From: Cydia pomonella
Lineage: Eukaryota; Arthropoda; Insecta; Lepidoptera; Tortricidae
Assembly: GCF_033807575.1 (NCBI RefSeq)
Contig: NC_084726.1
Span: 5,890,001-5,954,000 of the forward strand
DNA length: 64,000 nt
Reading direction: 5' to 3'
Part shown: positions 43,270 through 53,831 of the stretch, piece by piece
Layout of the letters: the number at the start of each line of letters is the position of its first letter
How positions within the stretch are numbered: position 1 is the stretch's first letter
Notes under the pieces: generated by a model
What the model saw: the letters and a program-made list of their open reading frames with translations, nothing else
Databases searched by the model: none
What the model was told of the DNA's origin: nothing
Position numbers and translations under genes: made by a program

Positions 43270-43632
43270 GAGTAATCTATGTTAATCGGCATTAAACTCC
43301 AAGACCGAGTGAGGAATGTCGAGATCCGACGCCGCACCAAGGTGCGAGACGTAGGTGACGTCATTACCAAGCTAAAATGGAATTGGGCGGAACATGTTGC
43401 CAGGCAGAGTGATGGCAGGTGGACCAAAATGTTGACAAATTGGTGGCCGCTTTCGGATGAAAGAAGCACCTGGCGTCCGTTGGCTCGTTGGGTGGATGAC
43501 ATTCGAAAAATCGCGGGACACTTCTGGATGCGACTGGCCCAGGACCGGGATAAGTGGCGTACACGAAGAGAGGCCTATGCTCAGCAGTGGGCAACTGGAG
43601 GCTAAAAATGATGATAGTGATGATGATGATCT
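43270..43632 (+). pseudogene. RTE-clade LINE C-terminal fragment with (GAT)n tail
   Basis: An open 108-codon frame (43279-43605) encodes LQDRVRNVEIRRRTKVRDVG, KLKWNWAEHVARQSDGRW, RPLARWVDDIRKIAGHFW and RDKWRTRREAYAQQWATGG-stop. This is the conserved C-terminal region after the reverse transcriptase in RTE elements, which needs the missing N-terminal endonuclease and RT for function. The tail GATGATAGTGATGATGATGA follows. It is 5'-truncated at about 43270, as usual for LINEs. No stop interrupts this part, so it is fairly young. Confidence 0.85.
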
Positions 43633-43634
43633 GG

Positions 43635-44035
43635 ATAAGTATTATCTTAGAAACTGGTTATTGTAGTACTATCTCCTGGCGTTTGAAGACACCCCTGGTT
43701 TGAAATTTATAAACAGGATTTCCTTTGTGTTATATAATAACTTTTTTTGAAATATTGCGATATTAAAGTTCAGTCACATACTCGTACATATTTCTTAAAA
43801 CCGTTTCAATCTGATAGACTGACAGACATCTGACCGTTAATTATTACCATGAAATATTACTAAATAATTTTGTCCGCCAGCAAAAAAGCTCTCAACATAA
43901 ATAATTATACAAAATACTTCATTTCATTAACAATACGATGTTAAATAAAAACTGGAAAACAAGTATCCAATTGAAATCCCACGCGACGCGACCCTACATT
44001 AAATAATGTTCCAAGTTTCTATATAACACAGGGCC
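43635..44035. other. Non-coding stretch
   Basis: No feature recognised. Confidence 0.35.
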
Positions 44036-44164
44036 GATTCTGTGTTACAAATTTTAAAAGACTTCCATCTTATTGGAGACGACTTCGATACGTGTCAAAA
44101 AGCAGCTCGCGTGCACCGATACCTTGCGCGTTGGAGGACCAAATTTGAAAACTTAAAGAAGAAA

Positions 44165-44235
44165 GTGGAGGACCCTCGCGTAATCACCTTTTCATTCAAA
44201 CGTAGTCCTCATTTTCCTCTCTGGATAATATCATT
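44165..44235 (-). repeat. Half copy of the CGTAGTCCTC inverted-repeat family
   Basis: GAGGACCCTCGCGTAATCAC, TTTTCATTCAAACGTAGTCC, TCATTTTCCTCTCTGGATA. Matches one arm of 14039-14345 and 44909-45950. Confidence 0.5.
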
Positions 44236-44289
44236 ATTGAAAATATTTTCCATAATGTCAATATCCACCACCACACCGAACGGGTTTCA

Positions 44290-44765
44290 TGTTCAATTCT
44301 TTCACTGTCCAGGCAATCAGACCAGGCAATCAGACTTTGGAACGTTCTCCCACTCTCTATCAGACAAGCGCAGACCAAATTCACATTCAAGCACATGTTG
44401 CGCAAGTATTTCCTTGACAAACTTTCTTCTTCATCAACTTAATGATTCACACTTGGTATAATTATGTATGTATTAATATATGTATGTTTATTTGTATTAA
44501 GTATATGTGTAAGTTTATCAATTAGAATATGAACATGTTGCAAAATAGAATCGGCCTCTAAGAGCCCTAAAAAATCTACGACACTTTTTTAAAAATGGCC
44601 TATGTCTGACAAAATGGTTGTCCGCTTAGACCTTTGAGGGTATAATTGGGTGTAATTAATTTTAATTAGGAACATTTTTTGGCGAGGTTTTATGTTTTTA
44701 CGGTAAATTGGGTCTGTACTGGTAATGAAGTATTGTAAGATAGGGACTGTGGAAATAAAGAACCT
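44290..44765 (+). pseudogene. CR1/jockey-type LINE C-terminus and 3' region
   Basis: WNVLPLSIRQAQTKFTFKHM then LRKYFLDKLSSSST-stop is the characteristic end of many CR1/jockey-group reverse transcriptases (W-LP--IR---S-F---L). It is frameshifted upstream, where CAGGCAATCAGAC is duplicated. AT-rich 3' sequence ends near GGAAATAAAGAACC at about 44750. Confidence 0.6.
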
Positions 44766-45017
44766 TCTTTAGCTCTCGCATAAATCCTTATTATAAAATC
44801 TAGTATACTAATTAGTTAATTAGGTTGACTGGAAAACATCCCGTCGACAAAATGAACAATTTTGTCGTTTTGTTTTTTGTAAAAATAAAGAGTATTTCTT
44901 AAACACTATTAAGAGGATATGCCACGGCCGCTTCTCCATGCATACGTAGTCCCCATTTTCGTCTTTGGATATTGACATTTTTTTTACATATTTTGATGTA
45001 TATTAGCCATAGCTATG

Positions 45018-45055
45018 CCTCTGTTTGTTTATTTATTTATTTATTTATTTATTTG
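45018..45055 (+). repeat. (TTTA)n microsatellite
   Basis: About nine TTTA units (45022-45055). Confidence 0.8.
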
Positions 45056-45239
45056 TGTAATAATTGGGAGCGATAAAAAGATTTCATAAAAATGTTTAAA
45101 TGCTTCTAATTTTTATAATAATTAGAGATTCGAAAAAAATCAAACATACCTATGCTTGCATAGCTGTGATTAATATGAACAAACCGTGTCAAAATATTTT
45201 TAATAATGTTTTTATCCACAATCAACCACCTACAAAGGT

Positions 45240-45870
45240 GTGGATCATTTTAGGTGTCTTGGTTGCACAATAACTGATACCAACCGAAGGGAGGAAGAGA
45301 TAGATCTACGAATCCAAAACGCTTTAAGATGCTCGGCAGCGCTCCATCGAGTTTTAGTGTCCAAACTGATCAGTAGACCAACCAAGGTTCGTGTCTACAA
45401 GATTGTAATTAGGCCAATTTTGATGTATGGGTGTGAAGCTTGGACTCTGACTCAGAAAGAACAGAGCAAGCTCTTAGTGGCGGAGAGGAAAATCTGGCAG
45501 AAGATTCTGGGACCTATCAGAGATGAAGATGGAGCTTGGAGGCGTAGGAAGAATAGGGAGCTAGAGGAGCTGGTTGCGATGCCCAATATAATTGGCGAGA
45601 TCAAAGCCACACGACTCCGCTGGCTCGGTCACCTAGAGAGGATGGGAGAGGATCGTGCCGTGAAGAGCGTATGTGGGGCACCCGGGTGGAAAACGTCCGT
45701 CTGGGCGTCCCAGATACCGCTGGAGTGACGAAGTCCTAAAAGGCCTGTTCGCCCTCGGAATACCCAACTGGCGTGAAGTGGCGCAGGATAGGGCAGAGTG
45801 GCGCTCTATTGTGTCAGAGGCCAATATCCTGTTTGGGTCACTGAGCCAGTGAAAGAAGAAGAAGAAGAAG
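45240..45870 (+). pseudogene. RTE-clade LINE C-terminal fragment with frameshift and (GAA)n tail
   Basis: Starts in HFRCLGCTITDTNRREEEID, then IVIRPILMYGCEAWTLTQKE and IGEIKATRLRWLGHLERMGE: the RT-distal part of RTE proteins. The frame shifts near 45675. The shifted frame continues RPSGRPRYRWSDEVLKGLFA, IPNWREVAQDRAEWRS and ILFGSLSQ-stop at 45849-45851. (GAA)n follows at 45852-45870. Near-identical residues occur at 23763-23930. It is non-functional: no endonuclease, no RT catalytic core, one frameshift. Confidence 0.85.
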
Positions 45871-46019
45871 ATGTTAATATCCAGAGAGGAAACTGAGGAT
45901 TTATGAAAAGGCGGTTTTGGCGCGGCCGTGGCCTACGAGTATCCTCTTAATCTTAGATTGACTTATTTATATGGTTCATTTAAAAAATGTTGTACCGGTA
46001 AAATAACACAAACTAGGCG

Positions 46020-46330
46020 AGTGAGGAACTTCAACTTCAACATTTATTCAGCAAATAGGCCACAAGGCCACTTTTACACGTCAACATGGAATTTACATAC
46101 AAGCAAAAACAAGCACATCAACAGTTAAGTATAAAATACAATTCATTGAAAGTATTAATGCAAACTACTTAAAGTATTATTGTTTAAAGAAAAAGTAAGT
46201 GAATTATTAGACTACAATTTTTAAAATGAACCATCTGCCCATATCCCCCGAAAAGGGGGTAGGACCCCTGAATTTTGCTAGGACCCGGCAGATCCTCATT
46301 TCTAGTGCCAAGATAGAGATAAAAAAAAAC
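46020..46330 (-). mobile_element. Retroposon 3' tail (GCTGAATAAATGTTGAAGTT type)
   Basis: On the minus strand GTGGCCTTGTGGCCTATTTG then CTGAATAAATGTTGAAGTTG ends the element. I recognise this 3' end as widespread in Lepidoptera. The body to about 46330, including AGGGGGTAGGACCCCTG, is tentatively included. Confidence 0.5.
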
Positions 46331-46377
46331 AAAAATTGCTATTTTTCCTGTATTATAGTGACCGTTTTATAATATAT

Positions 46378-46526
46378 TTTACAGTACATATGGTGCTACT
46401 TTACCACACTAGTGAGAAAATTAGCATATTACGTTACTGTGTCAAACATTTAAAGGGCCATATGTACTGTAAAACGTTGTACGATACATGTGCGAATAGG
46501 TAATTCGCACTTGAATCTTAATGTAC
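46378..46526 (-). repeat. Double-hairpin repeat, GACCGAAGGGAGTG family, truncated copy 3
   Basis: ACAGTACATATGGTGCTACT, CCATATGTACTGTAAAACG and GATACATGTGCGAATAGGTA then ATTCGCACTTG. This is the reverse of the right part of 11411-11641; the GACCGAAGGG loop is missing. Confidence 0.6.
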
Positions 46527-46874
46527 TATTCTTCTGTGGCCGACTATCACTTAAAACATACCTTCTATTGAAAGAAGTCCTTTGTAGCACAAGAGCTTAA
46601 AACACTTGCAAACCCACCACAAGCATTCAACCATTCATTACACCACTAATTGGTTTTTAACGCTTGCTAACAAATGTTCGTTGCAATTAGTGCAAGTCTT
46701 CAGATAGGGACAGAAAGCTGTTTTTCTTTAAAAACGTAGGCCATTACATAACTGTGTATTTTGCGAAACTCGTATGGATGTTTTTTTACGCACGAAGGGA
46801 AAAAAATTAAAGGAGAAAACAGGTATATGCATCGAATTCACACATATCCTTTCAATATTTGAAGTTGAATATTT

Positions 46875-46960
46875 GTGGTTGGTAGAGAATGCCGTGTGGC
46901 ATAAGTCCGCTTTTTGTAATTGTATATTTTTTATTGTGCAATAAAGTTTAAATAATTAAG
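46875..46960 (+). mobile_element. LINE 3' end with AATAAAGTTTAAATAATTAA tail, copy 3
   Basis: GGTTGGTAGAGAATGCC, GTGGCATAAGTCCGC, then TGCAATAAAGTTTAAATAAT. Confidence 0.65.
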
Positions 46961-46984
46961 TAAATATTTTTCTGTTTAGTTAGG

Positions 46985-47060
46985 CTATTGATTGACTGGT
47001 AGATAATGCAATGGGGTAATAAGTCTGCCGGTTCTACTTTTATAAAATTTATTTAATTAT
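46985..47060 (+). mobile_element. LINE 3' end of the same family, copy 4 (degraded)
   Basis: GATTGACTGGTAGATAATGC, AATAAGTCTGCCGG, then TTATAAAATTTATTTAA. It lies directly after copy 3. Confidence 0.5.
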
Positions 47061-47064
47061 GAAC

Positions 47065-47795
47065 GTGTCTATGTGTCTTATTACTGTCTTATATATATCT
47101 TTGTATTTTAACTTACAAATCGGGGGTATAATATACATATTTCAAACTGCTACATGAAGATTGAAACATAATCAAAAGTACTCCGAACTTTTTAAGAATG
47201 TTTTCCTCGAAGCGTTAAAATGTCACCCCCGTTCGACGAAAATAAATGACAGCGTGAAATTACGGAGTAAGTAATACGCATATTTAGTCCACAAACTTTT
47301 TCCCGCCTGGCGGAAACGGCGGTGGATGTTATTGGTTTCCAAAGACTGTGCGTTTCCATACGTTTTTTTAATTTTTCATATGCATTTATAAACAAAAAGT
47401 CTCTAGAACAACAATTTAAAACATATTTTATTATAAGCGACAACTCAACTCATATGGCATTTAATATTAATATTTAATAGGAATAGGACAAAATAAGTCA
47501 AATAAAAGGCTTATTATATTTATACCTAAATAATTTATTTACTTATATGAAATTAACCCTTTTTTTACTGGCACAATTTACAATTATTTCTTTCTAGTTA
47601 GACGAGTAGATGACAGAAGCGTTCTATTACCTACTGGAGTAAGTAATATGCATATTTAGTAAAAACTTTTTCTAGCTTTGCGGAAACGATGTTATTGGTT
47701 TCCGAAGACTGCGCGTTTCCAATGTCGCTCTCAAGGCGATAACAAAAGATATATTTATATATTATAACAACAACAAAAGATATATTTATACATTA
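47065..47795. repeat. Stretch with an approximate internal duplication
   Basis: GAGTAAGTAATACGCATATT with TTTCC…GCGGAAACGG and GTTATTGGTTTCC (47263-47340) recurs approximately at 47637-47705 as GAGTAAGTAATATGCATATT and GCGGAAACGATGTTATTGG. Otherwise AT-rich. No gene. Confidence 0.6.
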
Positions 47796-47796
47796 T

Positions 47797-47895
47797 ATAT
47801 TTCGTTGTCTAAGTACCCTCAACACAAGCCTTATTGAGCTTACTGTGGGACTTAGTCAATTTGTGTAATAATGTCCTATAATATTTATTATTTAT
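47797..47895 (+). mobile_element. tRNA-derived SINE (family alpha), 3' part
   Basis: TTCGTTGTCTAAGTACCCTC, AACACAAGCCTTATTGAGCT, TGTGGGACTTAGTCAATTTG, then TCCTATAATATTTATT. Confidence 0.7.
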
Positions 47896-48254
47896 TTATT
47901 ATTGTCAATGATGGGAGCGACTACAAAGTCTTTGCAAAACTGTGTTTGTTTAAAGCAGAATTCTACTCAAAGTATATCGCAAAATGCGCTTATGGTTTTT
48001 ATCAACTCTCTCAACCTAATAGCATATAAAGTTGATATTACAAAACAAGTTTAGTCATAAACTATGCACACATCCTAGTTAACACGTAAACTTTAAGTTT
48101 CCTTACTTACAACTAATTACCTAGGTTTTATAACGTAGATCACTTCACAGTAGACAGCTTATACAACAAATCGCGCTCGACATGCATTACTTAGTTTTCG
48201 GTATTTTCTTGGCATAAACCTATTTCACTGTCCTATTAGTGGCGGTCTCTTCAG

Positions 48255-48430
48255 CTGTCAAAGCCAATTGAGGCTTTGGAAGCATTTAGAATTTATGTTA
48301 TGACGTGGCTATTCTGAACTATAAACTGAAATAGATGTCATATACGAAATAAAAAGTGACCGAGGCTTCGAGTACCTAGGGATCGAACCAGCGTCCTTTG
48401 CATTTGCTGCTATTCTGTTAGTAAAAGATT
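48255..48430 (-). mobile_element. tRNA-derived SINE remnant
   Basis: On the minus strand GGACGCTGGTTCGATCCCTA carries a consensus B box (GGTTCGATCCC), followed by GGTCACTTTTTATTTCGTAT. Related in layout to the family gamma copies at 58740 and 62020. Confidence 0.6.
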
Positions 48431-48939
48431 GACATACATTTAGCTAAAGGGTTATTACACACATGTTGTATTAGTTCCAATTGAGTGCTGTAATTCACAA
48501 CGTCGTCCTTCGCAAGAATCATGAGTGTCTAATAAGTGTGAACACGGGGTCATCGTATATATCTTACAAACTAAATAACTTAAAACTAAATTATAGGGAC
48601 CATAGTCCTATCGCAAAAATTAATGAAAAATAAATCGTACAAGTCACGCAAAATATTTAGCTTAGCTCGGAGAATCGCTCATTTTCTTCATACTGCTATG
48701 TCTATTGGAGGTAGTCTAAAATGTATACTAAACTACATTGTACGAACAATCTTGTAGAATATAGCGAAGTTTCCAGAAGATATTGCGATGAAGTTGGTAG
48801 GAGAAGTAAATTAAAGCGTAAGTATAATGTAATAATGGTCTTAAATAACGCTCATACTACAATAAGGAACTACTTACATATTTTTTCTTTATATAAACAG
48901 TAATATTACCGTTTTTCTATCTCAGACAGCACTCTATCG

Positions 48940-49120
48940 CTATGTAGCCTTTTTTATATAAAGTTTCCTTAAGATATAGGAACCATATTTTTTCTAATGA
49001 TGGCTTGATGATAAAAAACCGCATCGAAATCGGTCCATCCACTTGAGAGCTACGTCGCCACAGACAGACAGACATAGGCGTCAAGTTTGACCTTCTTGGG
49101 GGTAAAGAATAGCCTCTTTT
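48940..49120 (+). repeat. Interspersed repeat with ACAGACAGACAGAC tail
   Basis: CCGCATCGAAATCGGTCCAT, ACTTGAGAGCTACGTCGCC, ACAGACAGACAGACATAGGC. A LINE-type 3' region by recognition. Confidence 0.45.
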
Positions 49121-49124
49121 TTAA

Positions 49125-49760
49125 CCTTACTAATTCTCTCCCATCGCGTATCGTATCGTCCTATGGAAACAAATAACACATGAATAAGCAACGGAGACGA
49201 AGAGAAAGAACCCACTCTTATTCAAATTGGGTGTGTACTTCCTCTTCTTTATAAAACGTCATATCTCCATCCAACTCCTTAAGCTAATACGCCCTTCTTA
49301 CATTAACTAATCCGAGTAAAAGTAATTTACTGAAGGACGTATTGGTAATGTAAATGCAGTGGCTGATACGATGTTTTGGTATTTGGAGTAGGTAATTGAT
49401 GTCGCTTGCCTTAATGTCCGCGTGCGATTTATGGGCGACTTAAGGATATACACATATTGTTGTATTTATGTATTTGTATTGTATATAATGTACTGTATGT
49501 TGTACGTTATGTAACTTATGTATCCCTAAGAATTCTTTTGGTTTATTAAACATTCCTTTTTGTTTAAAGACTTTTCGTAGTATGGAGAATGGACGAAAAT
49601 TACATTACTATCCATATTTTTGATACAGAGATCGAAACTATGAAGTATTCATCTTAATTTTAAATTTATGATTTTTTCTATTAGACCTATTTAAAAGTAT
49701 TATATGTATCTACGTAGAACTATTGGGGATGATATAAAAGAAATAAATAAATATTGGGCA
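49125..49760. other. Non-coding stretch
   Basis: An AT-rich segment at 49450-49530 (TGTATTTATGTATTTGTATT) could be a retroposon tail. No gene recognised. Confidence 0.3.
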
Positions 49761-49764
49761 TTCT

Positions 49765-49890
49765 TCCAAAACTCAAGTAAGCCCCAAAGTAAGCTCAATA
49801 AGGCTTGTGTTGTGGGTACTCAAACAACGATAACTATAATATATTCATACATAAATACGTAGAAAACACCCATGATTAGGTACCTACTCA
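49765..49890 (-). mobile_element. tRNA-derived SINE (family alpha), 3' part
   Basis: AAGTAAGCTCAATAAGGCTT, GTGTTGTGGGTACTCAAACA, ACGTAGAAAACACCCATGA: the reverse of the SINE body. Confidence 0.7.
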
Positions 49891-49899
49891 TCCCTGTCT

Positions 49900-50600
49900 T
49901 TAGCGTAACAACAAACACAATAATACGATATAAGCTTAATATTGAAGTGAACTTACAACTTATTAATTTATACAGTACAGGAGTAGATTTTGTGAGCAGG
50001 TTTATTAGTTTATTTGTGAAATGTTCAAAATGGTCGAAATTGGCATAAAGGATTTAAGTCATCAAGTATTAGCGTCTGTCATTTACGGCTATTGCGAGTA
50101 TACTGTGGTAATGACTCCAAGAAGTAAGTATTTTATGTTTCACAGCGCCAATAGTTTTAAATCTATTTAACTTTGAATTTAAATTTAAACATCCAAACTC
50201 GCAAGTACCTATTTTATGCCCACTTGTGTCGCTTTAAACTCGGATAAGACCAATCAGCTCTCTTTGGAAATATCCTACCTTTTCTTGGTACCAAAATTGC
50301 AAAATCTGACGGTATTATCTGAGCTTGAAGTTAAGCGACTCATAGTTTATGATATCCTTTCATTGCTCCATTTGGAATTTTGAAATAACCACACGGTATA
50401 AGGGTCTCTTGAAAACCCTTCGGTGGTAAACCGCTGAATGTAAAGGTACATCTTGTTTGTTTAGTACCGGATCGCTGTTTTGGATATCTTAATATTAATT
50501 TATTGCATAACAAGCGCATACGTTAAATAAGGTCAATACTGGGATAAGTGTGGCTGCGGGATAAATCCGATAAATGTAACTAGAGTAACTACTAGCTAAC
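49900..50600. other. Non-coding stretch
   Basis: No feature recognised. Confidence 0.35.
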
Positions 50601-50624
50601 TAGCTTCCAAATCGAGGCATGTTT

Positions 50625-50930
50625 ACACATTGATTAGTGTATATTGCGAGTTCATACATTCTGTCTGGTCTAGTGAGTAGTTACCATGTCTATGAATTCA
50701 GGGTATTTATTTGTGTGATGAGCAGTTATTTGTTGCTGAGTCATGGATGTTTTCTATGTATCTAAGTATTTGTATACACATTGATTAGTGTATATTGCGA
50801 GTTCATACATTCTGTCTGTCTGGCCTAGTGGGTAGTTACCATGCCTATGAATACAGGGTACTTATTTGTCTGATGAGCAGTTATTTGTTGCTGAGTCATG
50901 GATGTTTTCTATGTATCTAAGTATTTGTAT
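50625..50930 (+). repeat. 151-bp tandem duplication
   Basis: ACACATTGATTAGTGTATAT starts at 50625 and again at 50776. Both units run through the SINE head to GTATCTAAGTATTTGTAT. The second has an extra TCTG and a few substitutions. Confidence 0.9.
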
Positions 50931-51055
50931 TTTACATATATCGTTTTCTGAGTAATACCAACGACACAAGCTTTCTTGAGCTTACCGTGGGGCTTAGTCA
51001 ATTTGTGTAAGTCCCTTTCATATTTATTTATTTATTATTTATTTATAGTTTGTAT
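50660..51055 (+). mobile_element. tRNA-derived SINE (family alpha) with duplicated head
   Basis: GGTCTAGTGAGTAGTTACCA, GTATTTATTTGTGTGATGAG and GCTGAGTCATGGATGTTTTC, then a second copy of the same head, then the 3' part GACACAAGCTTTCTTGAGCT and CGTGGGGCTTAGTCAATTTG. Confidence 0.75.
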
Positions 51056-51374
51056 TGAGAGTTATGCTTTGATCTCACAGTGAACTGTAATCAATGTGTA
51101 AACAGGCCTCGGTAAACAGGCCACTTACCCGTAAATAATTGAAATATGCAGTTTTCTTTAGTCTTGGCGCGGCTTCATGTATTTGTTTTTATAAATTCTA
51201 CCTTGTTTGATTCCTGGATTAGCTGGACCTTTCCTGAATTGGAAGATTTTTGAAAATTGTAATGCTGTTTTTCTTATATCTCAACAAAGGTAGTGATTCT
51301 TAAGAACTATAATAATTATTAGTACTATACTACTAGTAAGCGGTATTTCCGGACCGATATGACCTGAAAACCTT

Positions 51375-51505
51375 CAAGAAAAGAGCGTACTCCCATTTTT
51401 TAAGCCAGCAATTCACTTGCAAACGCACTGGTATTGAAGGTGTCCATGGGCGACGGTAGTTGCTTATTTATTCGTGTGCTCGTTTATCTCCTATAATAAT
51501 AATAA
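51375..51505 (-). mobile_element. Common interspersed repeat (CGTTTATCTCC/GACGG family)
   Basis: AAAAGAGCGTACTCCCATTT, TGCAAACGCACTGG, TGTCCATGGGCGACGGTAG, GCTCGTTTATCTCC. Degraded minus-strand copy. Confidence 0.55.
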
Positions 51506-51657
51506 ATAAAAACGAATTTATGTATATCAACCCCATTTAGTGAACACCCTGTATAAAGGTCTCCTAAACTTCCAACGGCGGTTTGTGTCTTGTTTGCTAA
51601 TACCGGAACCTTTTGTAGATAAATAACTTATTAGGTACGCGTACGCTGCTTCATGAA

Positions 51658-52303
51658 CAGGGGTCGGACAAAAAGTGCGGATGACGTAAAAATGACGTAA
51701 TCTTGCACACAGGATGATGTTTGAGTTTGTATTTAAACTTCCGTGTGACATGTAGTAACAAAGTAGTATTAATGAAGTAACAAAATAATCGTAAATAAAT
51801 CCATGGAATTAATAATACAGGTGGTAGGGTGATGTAGTGAATAAAATAAATTTCACGAAACTTGTTACCATAAGGTATAATTATTTGAAATGAGTTAGAA
51901 CAAGTCTGTGGGATCCTGAGATAAATAGGTTTAATAGTCAAAAGTGGGAACAGTTGGTAAGATTAGCAGTATACGTGTTTGTCAGTACCTCCAAAAACGG
52001 AAAATTGCCACAATATTCGAATAAAGATGACATTTTAGAGAGTTTTCTTATACATTAGTAAATATAAATTTTAGCTAAATATAATCGTGAAGATACAATA
52101 GCTAAACAATAACGAAGTCAATTTATTGTTCATCTGATTGGCAATGTGTCAGTCAAAAACGTACTTACTCATTTCAAGTGGCGATATCGTTTAATAAAGA
52201 GGTTGATAAATGATAAGTGATAATTGTTTATGAAAATCAAAAATACTATTTGAAATCACCTATAAGTGGTTTGACGTCATCCGCACTTTTTGTACGACCC
52301 CTG
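51658..52303. mobile_element. Non-autonomous hAT element (646 bp) with perfect 8-bp duplication
   Basis: TTCATGAA occurs at 51650-51657 and 52304-52311. The ends are CAGGGGTCGGACAAAAAGTG then CGGATGACGT, and reversed CAGGGGTCGTACAAAAAGTG then CGGATGACGT: 30 bp with one mismatch. CAGGGG ends and 8-bp duplication are hAT hallmarks. The frames inside have no transposase motif. Confidence 0.92.
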
Positions 52304-52739
52304 TTCATGAATATACCGTGACAAGATTTTATTTGGCCTCGGGTTTTCAATTGAACTTATTTATTTTATTGGCAAGATGGTTTGACGATAGACGGTGAAA
52401 CTCACCGAATGCCACCGATGCAGATATATAAGAAGAAAATATTTCGTAGTCATAAACGATTTTACCACAAAAATGCCGAGAAGATTGGCCAAGATGCAAG
52501 AAAACATATTTTAAATACAATAAAACATTTATTTCAATAAATGGTAGAAAGATTCCAATAAACAAACCGATTCGAATTTGAAGATAGGTACGTCAAAAAC
52601 TTCCTAAAGATACGATATGGATTAGATATGTCAATGTTAAAAGTGACGTTTGAAGAAACGTCACTTGATATATCAGTTTTATTTGACTATACATGACCTA
52701 CGCACATTATTGCCATAATTATGTATTATTCACGACCTG

Positions 52740-52985
52740 GCCTAGTGTTTAGTGCCTGCCTATGAAGCCGATGGCCCCAGGTTCGAATCCCGGTAAGAGC
52801 ATTTATTTGTGTGGTGAATACGGATATTTGTTCCTGGGTCATGGGTGTATTTTATGTATAAATGTACTTATGTATTTATCTATATACGTATGTATATCGT
52901 CGCTTAGTACCCATAGTACAAGCTTTGCTTAGTTCGGGGTCGGAGCTTCGGGGCTAGGTCGATCTGTGTAAGATCGTCCCCAAAT
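52740..52985 (+). mobile_element. tRNA-derived SINE (family alpha), near full length
   Basis: TGGCCTAGTGTTTAGTGCCT (A-box side), GATGGCCCCAGGTTCGAATC (B box), GCATTTATTTGTGTGGTG, GGGTCATGGGTGTATTTTAT, then AGCTTTGCTTAGTTCGGGGT and TCTGTGTAAGATCGTCC. It is the most complete copy in the window. Confidence 0.85.
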
Positions 52986-52989
52986 ATTA

Positions 52990-53830
52990 TTTTATTTTAT
53001 GTAAGATGATTGCAGCGAAACTATTTCAGGGCCAAAAGGAATCTTGCCATTATTTTTTAAATTTATACATTGCCGCATTAAAATGATTTTCGGTTTTACA
53101 TATTTTACTGGGTTCGATTTCCGGCTGGATGCAAGGATTATTTTTTAATCTGTTAGTAAATGGGTAATTCCAGGCCGGATAGTATAATATATTGATTTTT
53201 GGGTATTTTTAACTGTTGTTTGACAACCTGTCGCTTTAAATGTATCGTTACTTACCGTGGATTTATCGAAATCTAGTCTCAATAGTTTCTAGTGTTCTCT
53301 GTGAACCATTTTAGCTTTCTCAGTCCCATTGAGAAAATACCCTGTATAAAATCTTTTCAGCGGTTAACGTCTTGTTTGCTAATATCGGAATCTTGTGTAG
53401 GTACCTAAATAACTTAGTAATTTGTTCCGTAACACGCGGTTTCGTAAATAATTTAATTACTTTGGTTTACACTGTAGATATGTATACGACAGTACAGTCA
53501 AGAGCAAGAGTTTGCTATGCAGGTGAGGTCTACATAATCTCCTGAACACAACTTTCTTACTAAGAGAATAAGAGCGCGTGTAGATATCATTTTAATGACA
53601 TGTGCGTTCGAATTGACCTCTAGGAGGGCCATATCGCCAGTTCAAATCTAATTTATATCGTTGGCAAGCAGGCCTAAATATATTTACCTTCATAACAATA
53701 TTAAACATTTATATTGGTAAACACGAGTGTCACATATTCCTGAATAACCTTTCATGTTACTAATAGTTTAAATTAAACTTTAATGGCATAAAAATAAGAG
53801 TTATTATCTCGTGAAAACTGACTTGATATC
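52990..53830. other. Non-coding stretch
   Basis: No feature recognised. Confidence 0.35.
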
Positions 53831-53831
53831 T

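Larger units (their letters stand above)
44909..45950. mobile_element. TTAA-flanked inverted-repeat element carrying an RTE fragment
   Basis: The left arm, TTAAGAGGATATGCCACGGC then CGCTTCTCC to TTTGGATATT, is matched by the reversed right arm TTAAGAGGATACTCGTAGGC then CACGGCCGC to CTCTCTGGATATT. Each arm is about 70-80 bp. TTAA is at both edges (44909-44912 and 45947-45950), a piggyBac-like target. The RTE fragment at 45240-45870 lies within. Confidence 0.65.
50605..51115. mobile_element. Inverted-repeat element (GTTTACACATTGATTAGTG family) containing a SINE
   Basis: ATCGAGGCATGTTTACACAT then TGATTAGTGTATATTGCGAG at the left pairs with the right AATCAATGTGTAAACAGGCC then TCGG. The SINE lies between. 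Fragments of the family are near 20805-20835 and 57229-57265. Confidence 0.6.

Noticed and set aside
44042..44461. 139-codon plus-strand frame
   Set aside because: It runs across a half MITE and then reads the CR1/jockey C-terminus in the wrong frame.
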